DNA of 64,000 nucleotides, taken from positions 124,001 through 188,000 of the forward strand of contig NZ_PEIG01000009.1 of the NCBI RefSeq assembly GCF_002749975.1. Reading direction: 5' to 3'. Below the pieces are notes generated by a model. That model saw only the letters and a list, made by a program, of their open reading frames with translations. It did not search any database and had not been told where the DNA came from. Position numbers and translations under genes: made by a program. This DNA is from Gloeocapsopsis sp. IPPAS B-1203 (lineage in GTDB: Bacteria > Cyanobacteriota > Cyanobacteriia > Cyanobacteriales > Chroococcidiopsidaceae). Below are positions 8,659 to 18,410 of this stretch, piece after piece. Numbering within the stretch: the first letter of the stretch is position 1; each line of letters begins with the position of its first letter.

Positions 8659-8836
8659 TCATTCATCAACATCTGTCAGTGCCTCATCCAGTAATAGGCG
8701 CACTTTGGTACTCATGGCAGCAGCCCCAAAATCTCCTCAAACAAACGTTGGTACTCCCTAGCAGACTCCGCTGCAAGTCGCCCAGGTAAATCCCAAACTG
8801 TTGTTCCTTGACGGTTGGCATCGGCGATCGCCCCCT
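8659..8836 (-). pseudogene. Degraded small toxin-antitoxin-like gene pair
   Basis: Just after hsdR the minus strand has a protein-like frame without a clean start, ending about 8712 (it includes ADANRQGTTVWDLPGRLA and YQRLFEEILGLLP). Its TGA overlaps the ATG of an 18-codon frame at 8659..8715 that begins MSTKVRLLLDEALTD, which resembles the start of DUF5615/PIN-like toxins (a conserved DE or DEH follows LLL). The toxin frame then stops. The ATGA overlap and the start motif suggest a toxin-antitoxin pair cut off by deletion. Confidence 0.4.
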
Positions 8837-11800
8837 TTATGCAGCCCAGTCTTTGCACAGCAATTCCGCCTGTTGCAGCACTGTAATTGTTGCCTTTTCT
8901 TGCTTGTCTGGGGGATAGTCGTATTTACGCAAAAGTCGTTTTACTGAAGTCCTCAGCTTGGCGCGGACGCTCTCTTTGACCGTCCAATCGATAGAGACGT
9001 TGCGACGGATAGTTTGGACTAATTCGCGGGCGATCGCCTGTAGCGTGTCATCCCCTAGTAACTGTACGGCGCTATCACTAACCTCTAGGGCATCGTAGAA
9101 GGCTAGTTCGTCTTCTGTTAATCCCAAATCTTCACCGCGTTTTTGGGCAGCGCGGATCTCTTTAGCAAGGTCGATCAGTTCTGAGATTACTTGGGCTGCT
9201 TCAATTGAGCGATTTTGATATTGCCGAATGGTTTGCTCCAGCATTTGAGAAAAGGAACGAGATTGGACTAAGTTTTTGCGCGAGCGAGTTTTGATTTCAT
9301 CGTTGAGGAGTTTTTTCAGTAGCTCTAGGGCAAGGTTGCGGTGAGGAATGCCGCGTACTTCTTCTAGAAACTCATCTGAGAGGATAGAGATATCGGGGTT
9401 TTTCAGTCCAGCAGAGGCGAAAATGTCTACCACTTCATCGGAGACGACAGCTTTAGATACAATCTGTCGAATTGCAGTATCTATATCCTCCTGACTCTTA
9501 CCGCCTACAACAGTATGTTTTGCAAATGCTGCTTTGAGTGCTTGAAAAAATCCCACCTCGTCGCGAATCTCTAGGGCTGATTCATGGGGAACTACTAAGG
9601 CAAAGGCTTTCGCTAGATCGGTAACGGCTTTAATAAATCGCTGCTGCCCATCCGATCGCTCTAGGATGTGATTTAGTGCTGCGGGCATGACAGACAAACG
9701 CTCTGTGGGAGTGCCATTGAAGAATAGAGAATAATCGAAACCGTGAAATAGATCCGTGACGATTTCGTACTTCTCCTGCATGATGGCGATCGCCGCTTCT
9801 TGAGGAATGCCTGTCTGTCCGCGATCGCCTTCGGTGTATGCTGCTAATGCTTGCTTGAGTTGGTCGGCAATACCTAAATAATCGACGACTAAACCACCAG
9901 GTTTATCTTTAAAGACGCGGTTCACTCTAGCGATCGCTTGCATCAATCCGTGTCCCTGCATTGGCTTGTCTACATACATCGTATGCAAGCAAGGGGCATC
10001 AAAACCTGTCAGCCACATATCCCGCACGATGACTAGCTTAAATGGATCGTTGGGATCTTTAAATCGTTTGGCAAGTTCTTTGCGTTTGGGCTTATTGCGG
10101 ATATGCTGCTGCCACTGTGCGCCATCCGCAGCAGAGCCAGTCATCACGACTTTAATTGCCCCTTTATCGTCGTCGGCGTGCTGCCAATCGGGGCGTAACT
10201 TAACGATCGCATTGTACAAGTCTACGCAAATCCGGCGGCTCATGCAGACAATCATTGCCTTACCGTCCATAATCTCTTGGCGGCGCTCGAAATGCTCTAC
10301 AAGGTCTTTGGCAACTAGGGTAAGGCGTTTTTCTGCTCCCACCAAAGCTTCTAATCGCGCCCACCTGCTTTTTAATTTCTCTTTTGCTGTTAGCTCCTCG
10401 CCTTCAGTGATTTCTTCAAATTGAGTATCGATTGTGGGTTTCTCTGATTCTTGGAGTTCCAGTTTGGCGAGTCGTCCTTCGTAGAAAATGCGGACGGTTG
10501 CCCCATCTTCTACAGCGCGTTGGATGTCGTAGATGTCGATGTAGTCGCCAAAGACGGCAAGAGTGTTTTTATCTGTAGATTCGACGGGAGTACCAGTAAA
10601 ACCAATAAATGAGGCATTCGGCAAGGCATCGCGGAGATATTTGGCAAAACCGTAGGAGGTGTAAGCGCGATCGCCTGCTGATTCTGGTAGGGAATCGCTA
10701 TAAAGTTGATAAGGATTGGATGCTTCAGCCGCCAACAAAGAAGTTTGAGGTTTTAGGGGGTAAACTTTTCCTTTCTGCTTGGTAGGTTTAACGACTACTT
10801 TAGCTTTTAACCCGTACTGCGAACGGTGGGCTTCATCAGCAATAAAAACGATGTTGCGGCGATCGCTTAGTTGGGGATACTTTTCGTTTTCGGTACTGAA
10901 TTTCTGAATTGTTGCAAATACAACACCTCCTGATGCGACACTCAGCAGTTCTTGCAAATGTTCTCGGTTTTCGGCTTGGACTGGGTTTTGACGCAATAAA
11001 TCGGCGCAAGCAGCAAAGGTACTAAATAGCTGATCGTCTAAGTCGTTGCGATCGGTCAGAATTACTAGAGTAGGATTTGCCATTGCCGGATGTTGGATCA
11101 TCTTTCCGGCGTAGAATGCCATTGTTAAACTCTTGCCACTGCCTTGAGTGTGCCAGACTACACCAACGCGCCGATCGCCTTGGGGTGAAGCTGCTTCTAC
11201 AGTACGAGCGATCGCAGTATTGACGGCGTGGAATTGGTGATACCCAGCCATTTTTTTGATAATGCGATCGCCGTCTACTTCAAATACGATGAAGTGTCGC
11301 AGCAAGTCCAAAAATCGTGATTTGGCAAAGATACCTTTGATTAAAACTTCCAGTTCTGGAGTATTGTTGGTAGCGATTTCATTTCCGGCGATCGTCCGCC
11401 AAGGCATAAATCGTTCCCAGTCAGCAGTTAACGTGCCAACTCTAGCGGTGAGTCCGTCGGAGATAACTAAAACTTCATTGTAGGGAAACAGACAGGGGAT
11501 ATCTTGTTTGTAAGTTTGCAGTTGGTTAAATGCTCCCTTGATTGTGGCGTTTTCTTCTGCTGGGTTTTTTAGTTCAATAACTGCCAAGGGTAAGCCGTTG
11601 ATAAAAACCACAACATCAGGGCGGCGATTTTTTCTGTCTTCGATGACAGTAAATTGGTTAGCTGCTAACCAATCGTTGTTGTCGCTGCTATCAAAGTCGA
11701 TTAACTTCACCTGGTCGTGTACGATCCGGTTGTCGGCGTAGTATTCTACAGGCACGCCATCGATCAGTAATTTATGGAAGCGGCGGTTATTTTCAAACAA

Positions 11801-12049
11801 GCTGGGTGAATCTAAACCTACACTTACAACTTTGCGGAGCGCTTCTTCTAAGGCATCGACGGGAATGGTAGGGTTGATTTGTGCTAGGGCTGAACTGAGG
11901 CGATCTACTAATATTACATCTGCGAAGGTTTGTCGCTCGGCGTTTGGTTCATTGGGAGCAATATCTAGAGCAGAAAGAGTAGTGTAATCTAATCCTTCAA
12001 ACCATTCCAGGGTCGCAGCTTCAACAATCGATTCGGTTACACCGCTCAT
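8837..12049 (-). CDS. hsdR: Type I restriction endonuclease, R (HsdR) subunit
   Basis: A 1070-residue protein of typical HsdR length and order. The N-terminal PD-(D/E)XK nuclease is visible as [21 protein letters not shown] (residues about 140-160). The helicase/translocase follows: Walker [18 protein letters not shown] box IADEAHRSQ, motif [11 protein letters not shown] and motif [12 protein letters not shown]. The C-terminal helical domain ([17 protein letters not shown]) binds the HsdM2S core. HsdR uses ATP to translocate DNA and cut it away from the recognition site. It is the last gene of the operon read from 16.5 kb, separated from the membrane-protein gene by 34 nt. No break is visible. 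Confidence 0.96.
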   Translation of the reverse strand: MSGVTESIVEAATLEWFEGLDYTTLSALDIAPNEPNAERQTFADVILVDRLSSALAQINPTIPVDALEEALRKVVSVGLDSPSLFENNRRFHKLLIDGVPVEYYADNRIVHDQVKLIDFDSSDNNDWLAANQFTVIEDRKNRRPDVVVFINGLPLAVIELKNPAEENATIKGAFNQLQTYKQDIPCLFPYNEVLVISDGLTARVGTLTADWERFMPWRTIAGNEIATNNTPELEVLIKGIFAKSRFLDLLRHFIVFEVDGDRIIKKMAGYHQFHAVNTAIARTVEAASPQGDRRVGVVWHTQGSGKSLTMAFYAGKMIQHPAMANPTLVILTDRNDLDDQLFSTFAACADLLRQNPVQAENREHLQELLSVASGGVVFATIQKFSTENEKYPQLSDRRNIVFIADEAHRSQYGLKAKVVVKPTKQKGKVYPLKPQTSLLAAEASNPYQLYSDSLPESAGDRAYTSYGFAKYLRDALPNASFIGFTGTPVESTDKNTLAVFGDYIDIYDIQRAVEDGATVRIFYEGRLAKLELQESEKPTIDTQFEEITEGEELTAKEKLKSRWARLEALVGAEKRLTLVAKDLVEHFERRQEIMDGKAMIVCMSRRICVDLYNAIVKLRPDWQHADDDKGAIKVVMTGSAADGAQWQQHIRNKPKRKELAKRFKDPNDPFKLVIVRDMWLTGFDAPCLHTMYVDKPMQGHGLMQAIARVNRVFKDKPGGLVVDYLGIADQLKQALAAYTEGDRGQTGIPQEAAIAIMQEKYEIVTDLFHGFDYSLFFNGTPTERLSVMPAALNHILERSDGQQRFIKAVTDLAKAFALVVPHESALEIRDEVGFFQALKAAFAKHTVVGGKSQEDIDTAIRQIVSKAVVSDEVVDIFASAGLKNPDISILSDEFLEEVRGIPHRNLALELLKKLLNDEIKTRSRKNLVQSRSFSQMLEQTIRQYQNRSIEAAQVISELIDLAKEIRAAQKRGEDLGLTEDELAFYDALEVSDSAVQLLGDDTLQAIARELVQTIRRNVSIDWTVKESVRAKLRTSVKRLLRKYDYPPDKQEKATITVLQQAELLCKDWAA

Positions 12050-12083
12050 CTAACTATCTCCAGTATTTTGTGTGCGGTTTCAC

Positions 12084-12569
12084 TTATGGGACTGCTGAAG
12101 GTGAAGGCTGCGAACTATTACCCATGTTTTGTTGGGGCTGCATGGGCGCATTTAGTTGTCGCGATATTGCTAGAACGTTTTTACAAAAGTCCTGAGCGTT
12201 TTCGGTCTTTTTATAAAACAGAATTAGGTTTGAACAATTAGTATGAACAACAATCCAATTTCGTTTGTAGACAAAAAAGGCAACTATGAAAGCAATGCCA
12301 ATTATGTAGATTAAGGTGAATATTCCTAGAGTTAGTAACCACCACATTCGACCTTCAACCAGTTCTCCTGAGTCGATATTTTGAATGCGAGTGTAAATTA
12401 CTTTTTTCTCTAACTGGTAGGCAGATGTAGCATTAGATTGCAGTACATCGCCAACAATTTTCATAGTTGTCTTGCCGCTAGCTGGAATCGCAACATTTCC
12501 CCAAACTTGACCTGGATTACCGCTAATTTCTGTAATTGTTCTAGTGCTGTTTAATTGATTACTTCTCAT
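12084..12569 (-). CDS. Uncharacterised membrane protein within the hsd operon
   Basis: A 161-residue protein of no family I recognise. The N-terminal half is soluble and beta-like, followed by one strong membrane segment (about 84-106, LLTLGIFTLIYIIGIAFIVA) and a soluble tail with IVVHTNCSNLILFYKKTENA and a proline/glutamine-rich end. The arrangement suggests a single-pass or hairpin membrane protein. It lies between the DUF4268 gene and hsdR with short spacers, so it is probably co-transcribed with the type I restriction genes. Whether it takes part in restriction is unknown. Confidence 0.6.
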   Translation of the reverse strand: MRSNQLNSTRTITEISGNPGQVWGNVAIPASGKTTMKIVGDVLQSNATSAYQLEKKVIYTRIQNIDSGELVEGRMWWLLTLGIFTLIYIIGIAFIVAFFVYKRNWIVVHTNCSNLILFYKKTENAQDFCKNVLAISRQLNAPMQPQQNMGNSSQPSPSAVP

Positions 12570-12637
12570 GGTTTTGTTAATTTCAAATTAATTGATAAAT
12601 TTAAGATCGAAGTTAATGTTGGCAAAACTCGTCACAG

Positions 12638-13675
12638 CTAGAGCGGTTCGCTAGGAATAGTTGTAGCGATCGCACTATCAAGGCTCAGTTGCTTAACGCG
12701 ATGAGAAAAGACTTTGTAGAGCCGATCTAACTTCTCTACCAGCCATTGATGTTGTTCTGCCCATTTGTCTTTTGCATTCAAATTGGCTGCACGGCGTAAG
12801 TAAACTCGACAGCTTTTGACTTCCAGGTTGTTGTACCAAGTCAAAGGTTCGCCAAATTCCGCTTCAATTTCGGTTTTCTGCGACTCTAATAAAGCAAAGA
12901 AGGCTTTAGCTTCTCTTGAAATGACAACTTCAGCCCGAATCTCATTGTTGGCGTAGGATTGAGTTTCAGAATCTACAGCAGAGGCAACTATGGCAACTGC
13001 ACATAAACCAAAGCCACTCCGCCCTAGTGCTATATTCATCCAGTGTTGGTATAGGGGTCTTGTTGGCTTAATTAAGGTAGCGTGAGTCAAAGCAAAATCT
13101 TGGAATGCTGCCCAATATTCATACTGAAGTTGTCTAGTTTTACTAGGATTAGATGTTTGGAGAATTTTAGTTACGCCTGTGATGCGCTTACTCCAATCGT
13201 TTGGCTGACAAACTATGTTGAACTTAGGAGCGATCGCGGAGTCGCCAATTTGCCAAAGTTCTATTTCCAACCCAAAGAAGTTAAATTCCTCATCAGTGAT
13301 TTCATTCAACCAATCGAGTGCAGCACGGTGTTCTTCAGTGAATCGCTTGGCAACCCAAACAATCGTTACCGCATTCAAGCCAGCAGCATAAGTAAGCAGT
13401 TGTCCTAAATGGATATGGTCGGTACGCTCAAGTTGGTTTTCTATTAATACCCAATGGTCGGTAGCTGTGTCTTTGCACAGAATGTCAGCCCGAAAGAGTC
13501 CAACTCCTTTTTCTTGGGCTTCTACTTCTAGTTCAATGGCGATCGTGTCGCCTAAAATCTGGATGTTTTCTGTCAAAGCTAGCCAAGGCGTAAAATCTAT
13601 ATCTTCCCGTTCCCAGTAAGTGCGAGGATCGACTTTTTCGAGTCGTCCTAGAAGCGGCTTGTTTGTAAGAGGCAT
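12638..13675 (-). CDS. DUF4268 protein with a PD-(D/E)XK-like core
   Basis: A 345-residue protein. The N-terminal region contains LFRADILCKDTATDHWVLI then ENQLERTDHIHLGQLLTYAAG, which is the D...(E)xQ variant of the PD-(D/E)XK nuclease core followed by the conserved TDH...GQLLTYAAG block. The C-terminal half (FFALLESQKTEIEAEFG, EQHQWLVEKLDRL) is the DUF4268 region. Its ATG overlaps the hsdS stop as TAATG, so translation is probably coupled. DUF4268 proteins are often encoded inside or beside type I restriction operons; an accessory nuclease or regulator role is inference. Confidence 0.82.
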   Translation of the reverse strand: MPLTNKPLLGRLEKVDPRTYWEREDIDFTPWLALTENIQILGDTIAIELEVEAQEKGVGLFRADILCKDTATDHWVLIENQLERTDHIHLGQLLTYAAGLNAVTIVWVAKRFTEEHRAALDWLNEITDEEFNFFGLEIELWQIGDSAIAPKFNIVCQPNDWSKRITGVTKILQTSNPSKTRQLQYEYWAAFQDFALTHATLIKPTRPLYQHWMNIALGRSGFGLCAVAIVASAVDSETQSYANNEIRAEVVISREAKAFFALLESQKTEIEAEFGEPLTWYNNLEVKSCRVYLRRAANLNAKDKWAEQHQWLVEKLDRLYKVFSHRVKQLSLDSAIATTIPSEPL

Positions 13676-14952
13676 TAGGCGACATCCTCCAGAATATTTT
13701 CTGCTTCCTTCACCCGAATTTCGCCTGACATTAGTTTGGGTAGGAGGGTATCGCGGATATCGGCGAGAGTTAAAGATTCTTGTTCGTTTGACTCAATCTG
13801 AGCATCAATGGAATGGGCTAAATAATTAAACTTTTCAATAATTCCGGCAACTGGAACAATCAGTTTGAAACAGTAAATGTCATCTTTGCAAACAGAACCA
13901 AAAACAGTCCCTTCCGCCTCAAACTTCTCCCACTGCGACTGCGTAGCCTTAAGAAAGTAGTACAAAAAACTACCATGATTAGCTTTAAGACGAAGAGCAG
14001 CCAGCCCACGTCCTATGGTACAGCGTTCAACTGCAATGTTTAAGTTGCCCACCGGAGCGCGAACGCTGAAAAGAACATCAGCTTTTTCTGCATAGCGTTT
14101 GGGCGCATTACAATAAACGCGACGAGTTGGGAACCTGAAACCAAAATCACGAACACCTTGATAAAAGGGTAGCCCATCCCCTAGTTCGTTATATGTTTCG
14201 CCAGGTGGAGACTGCCCCATGACAATATGAGCAATTTCTCCAAATTCGCCCATCCTCCACCCCTTCGGAATTTCCCCTAGTGGTGAATCTTCAAACGAAT
14301 CAGGGAAAAGGGCAGCAGTCGCAGCATCCATATTTACTGGCTGTCGTCCCTCCATCTTGGCGCGAACAGGATCGAAGTCTGTAAACCAGGATTTGAAGAT
14401 TGCCTGGGCGATCGCCTCTAAATTCCGGTTCATCTGCTGGTTTAGCTCGATTTTGTCGTCAAGAGTACCGAGGATATGAGCGATCGCTTTTTGTTCTGGG
14501 AGAGGGGGAACTGGAACTTTAATGTTCTTAACTATTGAGCCAGAAATTTCTTTGAACGTACTGCCATTAGCATGACGTTCTAAAAGGTCTACATTTGCTT
14601 TTAGGAAGTAATAATAAAACTCTGGTACATACCCTTCTTTGAAAACTAAGCTTTTGAAACCTTGATTAGTGGTGACAGGATTTTTGGCAATCGCAACATA
14701 TCCAATAGGTGCGCGACTAGAAAGCAGTACCGTATTTATAGGTAATAGTCTTGCCGAAGAACGTTGCAAACCAGCCGATGTGATGTTGCGCTCGCCCCGT
14801 GAAATGTACTTTTCTTGATGTGCCGATAAATCTTTGGGAGTGATCCAAGGAATATTCCCTTCCCAAAATTCAGGATTACTTGTATCTGGTGTTCCACCAC
14901 CAACCACATCTGCAATCTCGCCTATAGGCTTTTCTTCCCAGCTAAAACCCAT
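13675..14952 (-). CDS. hsdS: Type I restriction-modification specificity subunit (HsdS)
   Basis: A 425-residue protein with two target-recognition domains, each followed by a conserved helix. TRD1 runs from about 5 to 160 ([24 protein letters not shown]) and ends in [23 protein letters not shown]2 runs from about 230 to 385 ([30 protein letters not shown]), ending in [20 protein letters not shown] and [11 protein letters not shown]. The two TRDs set the two halves of a bipartite recognition site. The gene overlaps hsdM by 11 nt. Both halves appear complete; the recognised sequence cannot be read from the protein by eye. Confidence 0.95.
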   Translation of the reverse strand: MGFSWEEKPIGEIADVVGGGTPDTSNPEFWEGNIPWITPKDLSAHQEKYISRGERNITSAGLQRSSARLLPINTVLLSSRAPIGYVAIAKNPVTTNQGFKSLVFKEGYVPEFYYYFLKANVDLLERHANGSTFKEISGSIVKNIKVPVPPLPEQKAIAHILGTLDDKIELNQQMNRNLEAIAQAIFKSWFTDFDPVRAKMEGRQPVNMDAATAALFPDSFEDSPLGEIPKGWRMGEFGEIAHIVMGQSPPGETYNELGDGLPFYQGVRDFGFRFPTRRVYCNAPKRYAEKADVLFSVRAPVGNLNIAVERCTIGRGLAALRLKANHGSFLYYFLKATQSQWEKFEAEGTVFGSVCKDDIYCFKLIVPVAGIIEKFNYLAHSIDAQIESNEQESLTLADIRDTLLPKLMSGEIRVKEAENILEDVA

Positions 14953-16525
14953 GCCCTAACCCCCATAGATTCTCTCGAATCTTCTGCTCCAAACGTGCTG
15001 ACTCCTGAAACTGCTCCTCCAACTTCGCCGCCAGCAGCCGCACCTTCTCCTCAAATACCTCGCCGTCATCTTCGACTTCCTCCGCTCCCACATATCGCCC
15101 TGGAGTAAGCACATAACCGTGAGCGGCAATTTCATCAAGCTTTGCACTCTTACAAAAACCAGGAATATCTGCGTACTCACCCGCGCCCTTATCTCCCCGC
15201 CAAGCGTTGTAAGTTTGGGCAATCTTGGCGATGTCTTCCTCTGTCAATTCCCGATGTACTCGGTCAAGCAGTACCCCCATTTTTCGCGCATCAACAAACA
15301 GCGTTTCTCCTTTGCGATCGCGATATTTACTGTTTCTCTTATTCCGTGCCAAAAACCAAAGGCAAGCAGGAATTGCTGTGTTGTAAAATAAATTCCCTGG
15401 CAACGCCACCATGCAATCAACTAAATCCGCTTGAGCGATCGCTTTACGGATCTCGCCTTCCCCTGAAGAATTAGAACTCATCGATCCATTCGCCAACACA
15501 AAAGCCGCAATACCATTGGGGGCTAAGTGGTGGATCATGTGCTGCACCCAGGCATAGTTCGCATTACCTACAGGTGGAGTATTGTATTTCCAGCGCCCGT
15601 CTTCCAACAGGCGATCGCCTCCCCAATCACTCATATTGAATGGGGGATTAGCCATAATAAAATCAGCCTTCAAATCCTTGTGCAAGTCGTTATGGAAACT
15701 ATCGGCATTTTGGGAACCGAGATTGCCATCAATCCCTCGAATCGCCAAATTCATCTTGCATAGCTTCCATGTTGTCGGGTTCGACTCTTGCCCGTAAATC
15801 GCCAAGTTGCCAATCCGTCCGCCATGCGCCTGCACGAACTTTTCCGACTGCACGAACATCCCACCCGAACCGCAGCACGGATCGTAAACGCGCCCCTTAT
15901 AAGGCTCAATCATTTCTGTCATCAGTGAGACGACACAACGGGGAGTGTAAAACTGTCCGCCTCGCTTACCTTCAGCACTGGCAAACTGACCTAAGAAATA
16001 TTCGTAAACCCCGCCGAGTATATCTTTTGTGCGACTTGCACTATCTCCTAGCCCAATCGTGCCAATTAAATCGATTAACTCTCCCAATAGTTGCTTATCA
16101 AGTGCAGGACGGGCATAGTCTTTGGGTAGTACGCCTTTGAGCGATGGATTCTCCTTTTCGATTTCCACCATCGCGTCGTCGATTAACTTCCCAATAGTGG
16201 GCTGTTTGGCATTATTTTGTAAGTGCGACCAACGCGCCACAGCAGGAACCCAAAAAATATTATCAGCCGTGTATTCGTCGCGATCTTCAGGATCGGCTAA
16301 GGGATCGGCAGCTATTTTTTCGTATTGTTCCGCAAAGGCATCCGATATGTACTTGAGGAAAATTAGACCAAGGGCAACGTGCTTATACTCCCCTGCGTCC
16401 ATGTGACCGCGCAATTTATCCGCCGCCGCCCACAATTTCTCCTTAAAACCTAACCCTACCGTGCTTTTACTCAGCTTTGGCTCTGTACTCTTCTTGCCCA
16501 CGCGATTTGCTACACTCCGCCACAT
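14942..16525 (-). CDS. hsdM: Type I restriction-modification DNA methyltransferase (HsdM)
   Basis: A 527-residue N6-adenine methyltransferase. The N-terminal helical domain ([33 protein letters not shown]) is followed by the catalytic core with motif [14 protein letters not shown] (AdoMet binding) and motif [11 protein letters not shown] (catalysis). With HsdS it methylates the host site, and with HsdR it forms the restriction complex. It is first in the operon. The ATG at 16525 gives a lysine-rich leader; a later start near residue 25 cannot be excluded. A hairpin covers the leader just upstream. Confidence 0.96.
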   Translation of the reverse strand: MWRSVANRVGKKSTEPKLSKSTVGLGFKEKLWAAADKLRGHMDAGEYKHVALGLIFLKYISDAFAEQYEKIAADPLADPEDRDEYTADNIFWVPAVARWSHLQNNAKQPTIGKLIDDAMVEIEKENPSLKGVLPKDYARPALDKQLLGELIDLIGTIGLGDSASRTKDILGGVYEYFLGQFASAEGKRGGQFYTPRCVVSLMTEMIEPYKGRVYDPCCGSGGMFVQSEKFVQAHGGRIGNLAIYGQESNPTTWKLCKMNLAIRGIDGNLGSQNADSFHNDLHKDLKADFIMANPPFNMSDWGGDRLLEDGRWKYNTPPVGNANYAWVQHMIHHLAPNGIAAFVLANGSMSSNSSGEGEIRKAIAQADLVDCMVALPGNLFYNTAIPACLWFLARNKRNSKYRDRKGETLFVDARKMGVLLDRVHRELTEEDIAKIAQTYNAWRGDKGAGEYADIPGFCKSAKLDEIAAHGYVLTPGRYVGAEEVEDDGEVFEEKVRLLAAKLEEQFQESARLEQKIRENLWGLGHGF

Positions 16526-16533
16526 CCTAGGAG

Positions 16534-16572
16534 GGCATCAAAAATAGCTTGCGCGATCGCCTATTTGATGCC
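16534..16572 (-). promoter_or_regulatory. Hairpin in the hsdM leader, around a HIP1 site
   Basis: GGCATCAAAAATAG and CTATTTGATGCC form an imperfect inverted repeat, with GCGCGATCGC in the loop, ending nine bases before the hsdM start. In the transcript it would sit over the ribosome-binding region. It could tune translation of the methyltransferase or be a neutral repeat; the sequence does not decide. Confidence 0.4.
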
Positions 16573-16819
16573 ATAATATTTTATGGTTCGAGTATAAAAA
16601 CCGAAGACAGGCAGCGCCCCAGAGTATCTAACGATATTTATATCTGTGTAAAAAAATAAATCCGCAGATTCACAGTTACGATTGCTTGGCGCTTGATGTT
16701 AATCAATAAAGAGACAAAGAAACAATAGTTGAATCTGACAAGTAGCTGGGCGAACGCACTTTATCCAACTATCTTTCCAGAGCGATCGCTTACAATCTTT
16801 ACCAATCGGTGAATTCTAA

Positions 16820-16936
16820 TTGGGCGCATTTGTCGTTGCTAATCAAGCAATCAAGGGCGATGACCTCGCAACGAATGCAACTGTCTTCGATGATTGCCCA
16901 GCTTGCGGCGAAGAAGTGAAGGATCAAATAATTTAG
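16820..16936 (+). CDS. Possible 38-residue protein with a CPAC motif
   Basis: A short frame from TTG 16820 reads like a real protein end: GAFVVANQAIKGDDLATN, then FDDCPACGEEVKDQII. The CxxC knuckle would need a second pair to bind zinc, which is missing. It may be the C-terminal piece of a larger lost gene. No ribosome site stands out. Confidence 0.3.
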   Translation: MGAFVVANQAIKGDDLATNATVFDDCPACGEEVKDQII

Positions 16937-16958
16937 CTCGGTTTTCGGCTTCGTTCAT

Positions 16959-17180
16959 CTCGATTTGTGTTAAAACACTTTTCTGTGCTTTTCATAAGGG
17001 TTTGAGGATTTTGGAGTGACCAATATCGGTTTGCGTTAAAACACTTTTCTGTGCTTTTCATAAGGGTTTGAGGATTTTGGAGTGACCAATATCGGTTTGC
17101 GTTAAAACACTTTTTTGTTGGTTTTACAGGGGCTTGAGGATTTTGGAGTGACCAATATCGGTTTGCGTTAAAACACTTTT
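16959..17180 (+). repeat. 66-bp tandem repeat, three full units and a partial fourth
   Basis: The word TAAAACACTTTT recurs at 16971, 17037, 17103 and 17169, exactly 66 bases apart. Each unit continues with CATAAGGGTTTGAGGATTTT or a close variant, then GGAGTGACCAATATCGG. Units 1 and 2 are almost identical; unit 3 differs in about eight positions near its middle. 66 is a multiple of three, but no frame stays open across the units. The array ends at the stop codon of the gene remnant at 17179. Confidence 0.9.
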
Positions 17181-17311
17181 ATGCCCAAAAAGGGAGATAG
17201 CGAGCATAGCGGGTAGAGGTTGATTCGGATTCGTCAGCCTTGATCAAGCCAGCTTCTTTGGTAGCTCTTATAATCAGAGAAACGGTTGCTACTTGTGAGT
17301 CACTTAGACGG
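17179..17311 (-). pseudogene. C-terminal remnant of an unknown gene cut by IS1
   Basis: The minus strand next to the IS1 left end encodes 43 residues, starting RLSDSQVATVSLIIRATKEA and ending RYARYLPFWA before TAA. It reads as a genuine C-terminus but has no start; upstream it runs straight into the IS1 inverted repeat at 17312. Beyond the other end of the IS lies a tRNA gene rather than the missing part, so the rest has been lost. I do not recognise the family; the style recalls replication or primase proteins of integrated elements. Confidence 0.5.
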
Positions 17312-17339
17312 GGTAATGTTCTAAACTTGTTGGTCGGCT

Positions 17340-17833
17340 CTAAATCACTAAACCAAATTCCTCACGATTAATGAACAGTCCAATGACGATATTGTGCATC
17401 TGTTCAGATTTAGAAAAGCAAATCGTTTTACGAGCGAGCCGTTTAATTCGAGTGCGTAGAGTTAAATGTTTGCGTTCAATGTTCTGAGTATTACGCTTGC
17501 CAATCATGTGAATAGCAGTATCGAGATGACGTTCATAAGCACCCCAACCATCACTATAAAAATGGGTAATTTCAAACGGTTCTAACAAGGCTTTCAACTT
17601 CACAAACGCTTCGTCGTGACGTGGCGCTAGTACATATGCCAACACGACACCACTATTGTGGTCAATTGCATGCCAAAGCCATCTTTGTTGCTGCTTCGAT
17701 TGCACAAAACTCCACATGGAGATCGAGTTCGGCTTCAGGTTCCACCCGGCAAATCTCAATTGCGCTCTGGCTTAGGTTGAGTTGGGCAAGACGTGCTTCA
17801 TTCACTGCTTTGAGGTGTCGATGCTTTTTTTTA
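17340..17833 (-). pseudogene. insB: IS1 InsB part of the transposase, frameshifted
   Basis: After the slippery run the -1 frame reads KKKHRHLKAVNEARLAQLN and then ends as ...VEPEAELD, as in IS1 transposases, where the family continues EMWSFV. The continuation MWSFVQSKQQQRWLWHAIDH is present but one base out of register: four bases separate the Asp codon and the ATG at 17715..17717 where three are expected. The extra base lies within 17718..17721. The rest (FYSDGWGAYERHL, KRNTQNIERKHLTLR, RTRIKRLARKT) carries the usual catalytic-domain pattern to the stop. This break is separate from the programmed frameshift and should inactivate the enzyme. Confidence 0.8.
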
Positions 17834-18089
17834 ATTCCTCAATCACAGTTGTCGGACTGATTTTCAAGACTCGTGCAGTATCCCTAATCCCACTGCCATT
17901 GATTGCCAGATCACTGATTTGTGCCTTGACTTGAGGTAAGTAACCTTGGTAAGCATAGTCCCGAACAAAGGTGCGGCGATCGCAGTTGGGATTTTGGCAA
18001 AGGTAGCGCTTCCCATCAGGTGTCTTACCGTGCTTGATGACTGCAATTGCATCATTACAGCCTGGACAATGAATCGGTTCCAGAACCAT
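17802..18089 (-). CDS. insA: IS1 InsA
   Basis: A 95-residue protein with the InsA zinc-finger and helix-turn-helix features: HCPGCNDA, then KRYLCQNPNCDRRTF and IRDTARVLKISPTTVIEELKK, which is cut short here. InsA alone binds the IS ends and represses; the transposase is made by -1 frameshifting into insB. The slippery site is the run of eight A (minus strand) at 17825..17832, near the end of insA. Confidence 0.88.
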   Translation of the reverse strand: MVLEPIHCPGCNDAIAVIKHGKTPDGKRYLCQNPNCDRRTFVRDYAYQGYLPQVKAQISDLAINGSGIRDTARVLKISPTTVIEELKKSIDTSKQ

Positions 18090-18193
18090 CGTTGAGTGTT
18101 TCGTGGTTGATGCTTCGATTCAAACACGAAACACTCAAAAACAACAAGTCTAGAACATTACCATATGTTGTGTAGGAAGGGTTTTTAGTCAAT

Positions 18194-18266
18194 CGGAGCG
18201 GCGGGATTCGAACCCACGACCTCCACTACCCCAAAGTGGCGCGCTACCAAGCTGCGCTACGCCCCG
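18194..18266 (-). tRNA. tRNA-Pro (anticodon GGG)
   Basis: The minus strand folds as a cloverleaf: acceptor CGGGGCG with CGCTCCG, anticodon stem CCACT/AGTGG around the loop TTGGGGT, and a T arm containing GGTTCGAATCC. The loop gives anticodon GGG, which reads CCC and CCT. CCA is not encoded. It borders the IS1 and gene-remnant zone, a common type of integration neighbourhood. Confidence 0.95.
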
Positions 18267-18312
18267 TCAAGAATATTAATGTTAGCACAGTTGAGCAATA
18301 ATTAAAAGATTT

Positions 18313-18360
18313 AGGTAATCGGTAATGGGTAATCGGTAATTGGTAATTGGTAATGGGAAC
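18313..18360. repeat. Short tandem repeats of GGTAATnGGTAAT type
   Basis: Runs such as GGTAATCGGTAATGGGTAA and GGTAATTGGTAATTGGTAAT are low-complexity heptamer repeats that many cyanobacteria carry between genes. A related block (GGTAACTGGTAACTGGTAAT) occurs at about 32462..32485. Confidence 0.8.
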
Positions 18361-18410
18361 TGTGGATAATATTCTTTTCAATTACCCATGACCAGTTACC
18401 AGTTACCAAA

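Larger units (their letters stand above)
17312..18162 (-). mobile_element. IS1-family insertion sequence, 851 bp
   Basis: The ends are inverted repeats: GGTAATGTTCTAAACTT at 17312 and its complement (with one difference, GGTAATGTTCTAGACTT) ending at 18162. Inside are the two classical IS1 frames, insA and insB, on the minus strand, joined by an A8 slippery run. No matching direct repeat flanks the ends, which suggests rearrangement after insertion. The element sits between a gene remnant and tRNA-Pro. The transposase frame has an extra shift, so the copy is probably dead. Confidence 0.9.

Noticed and set aside
9966-10424. A 152-codon plus-strand frame opposite hsdR
   Set aside because: It lies opposite helicase motifs of an intact, conserved gene and has no family pattern.
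16959-17180. Possible CRISPR array
   Set aside because: The units are contiguous 66-bp tandem copies with no unique spacers and no cas genes nearby.
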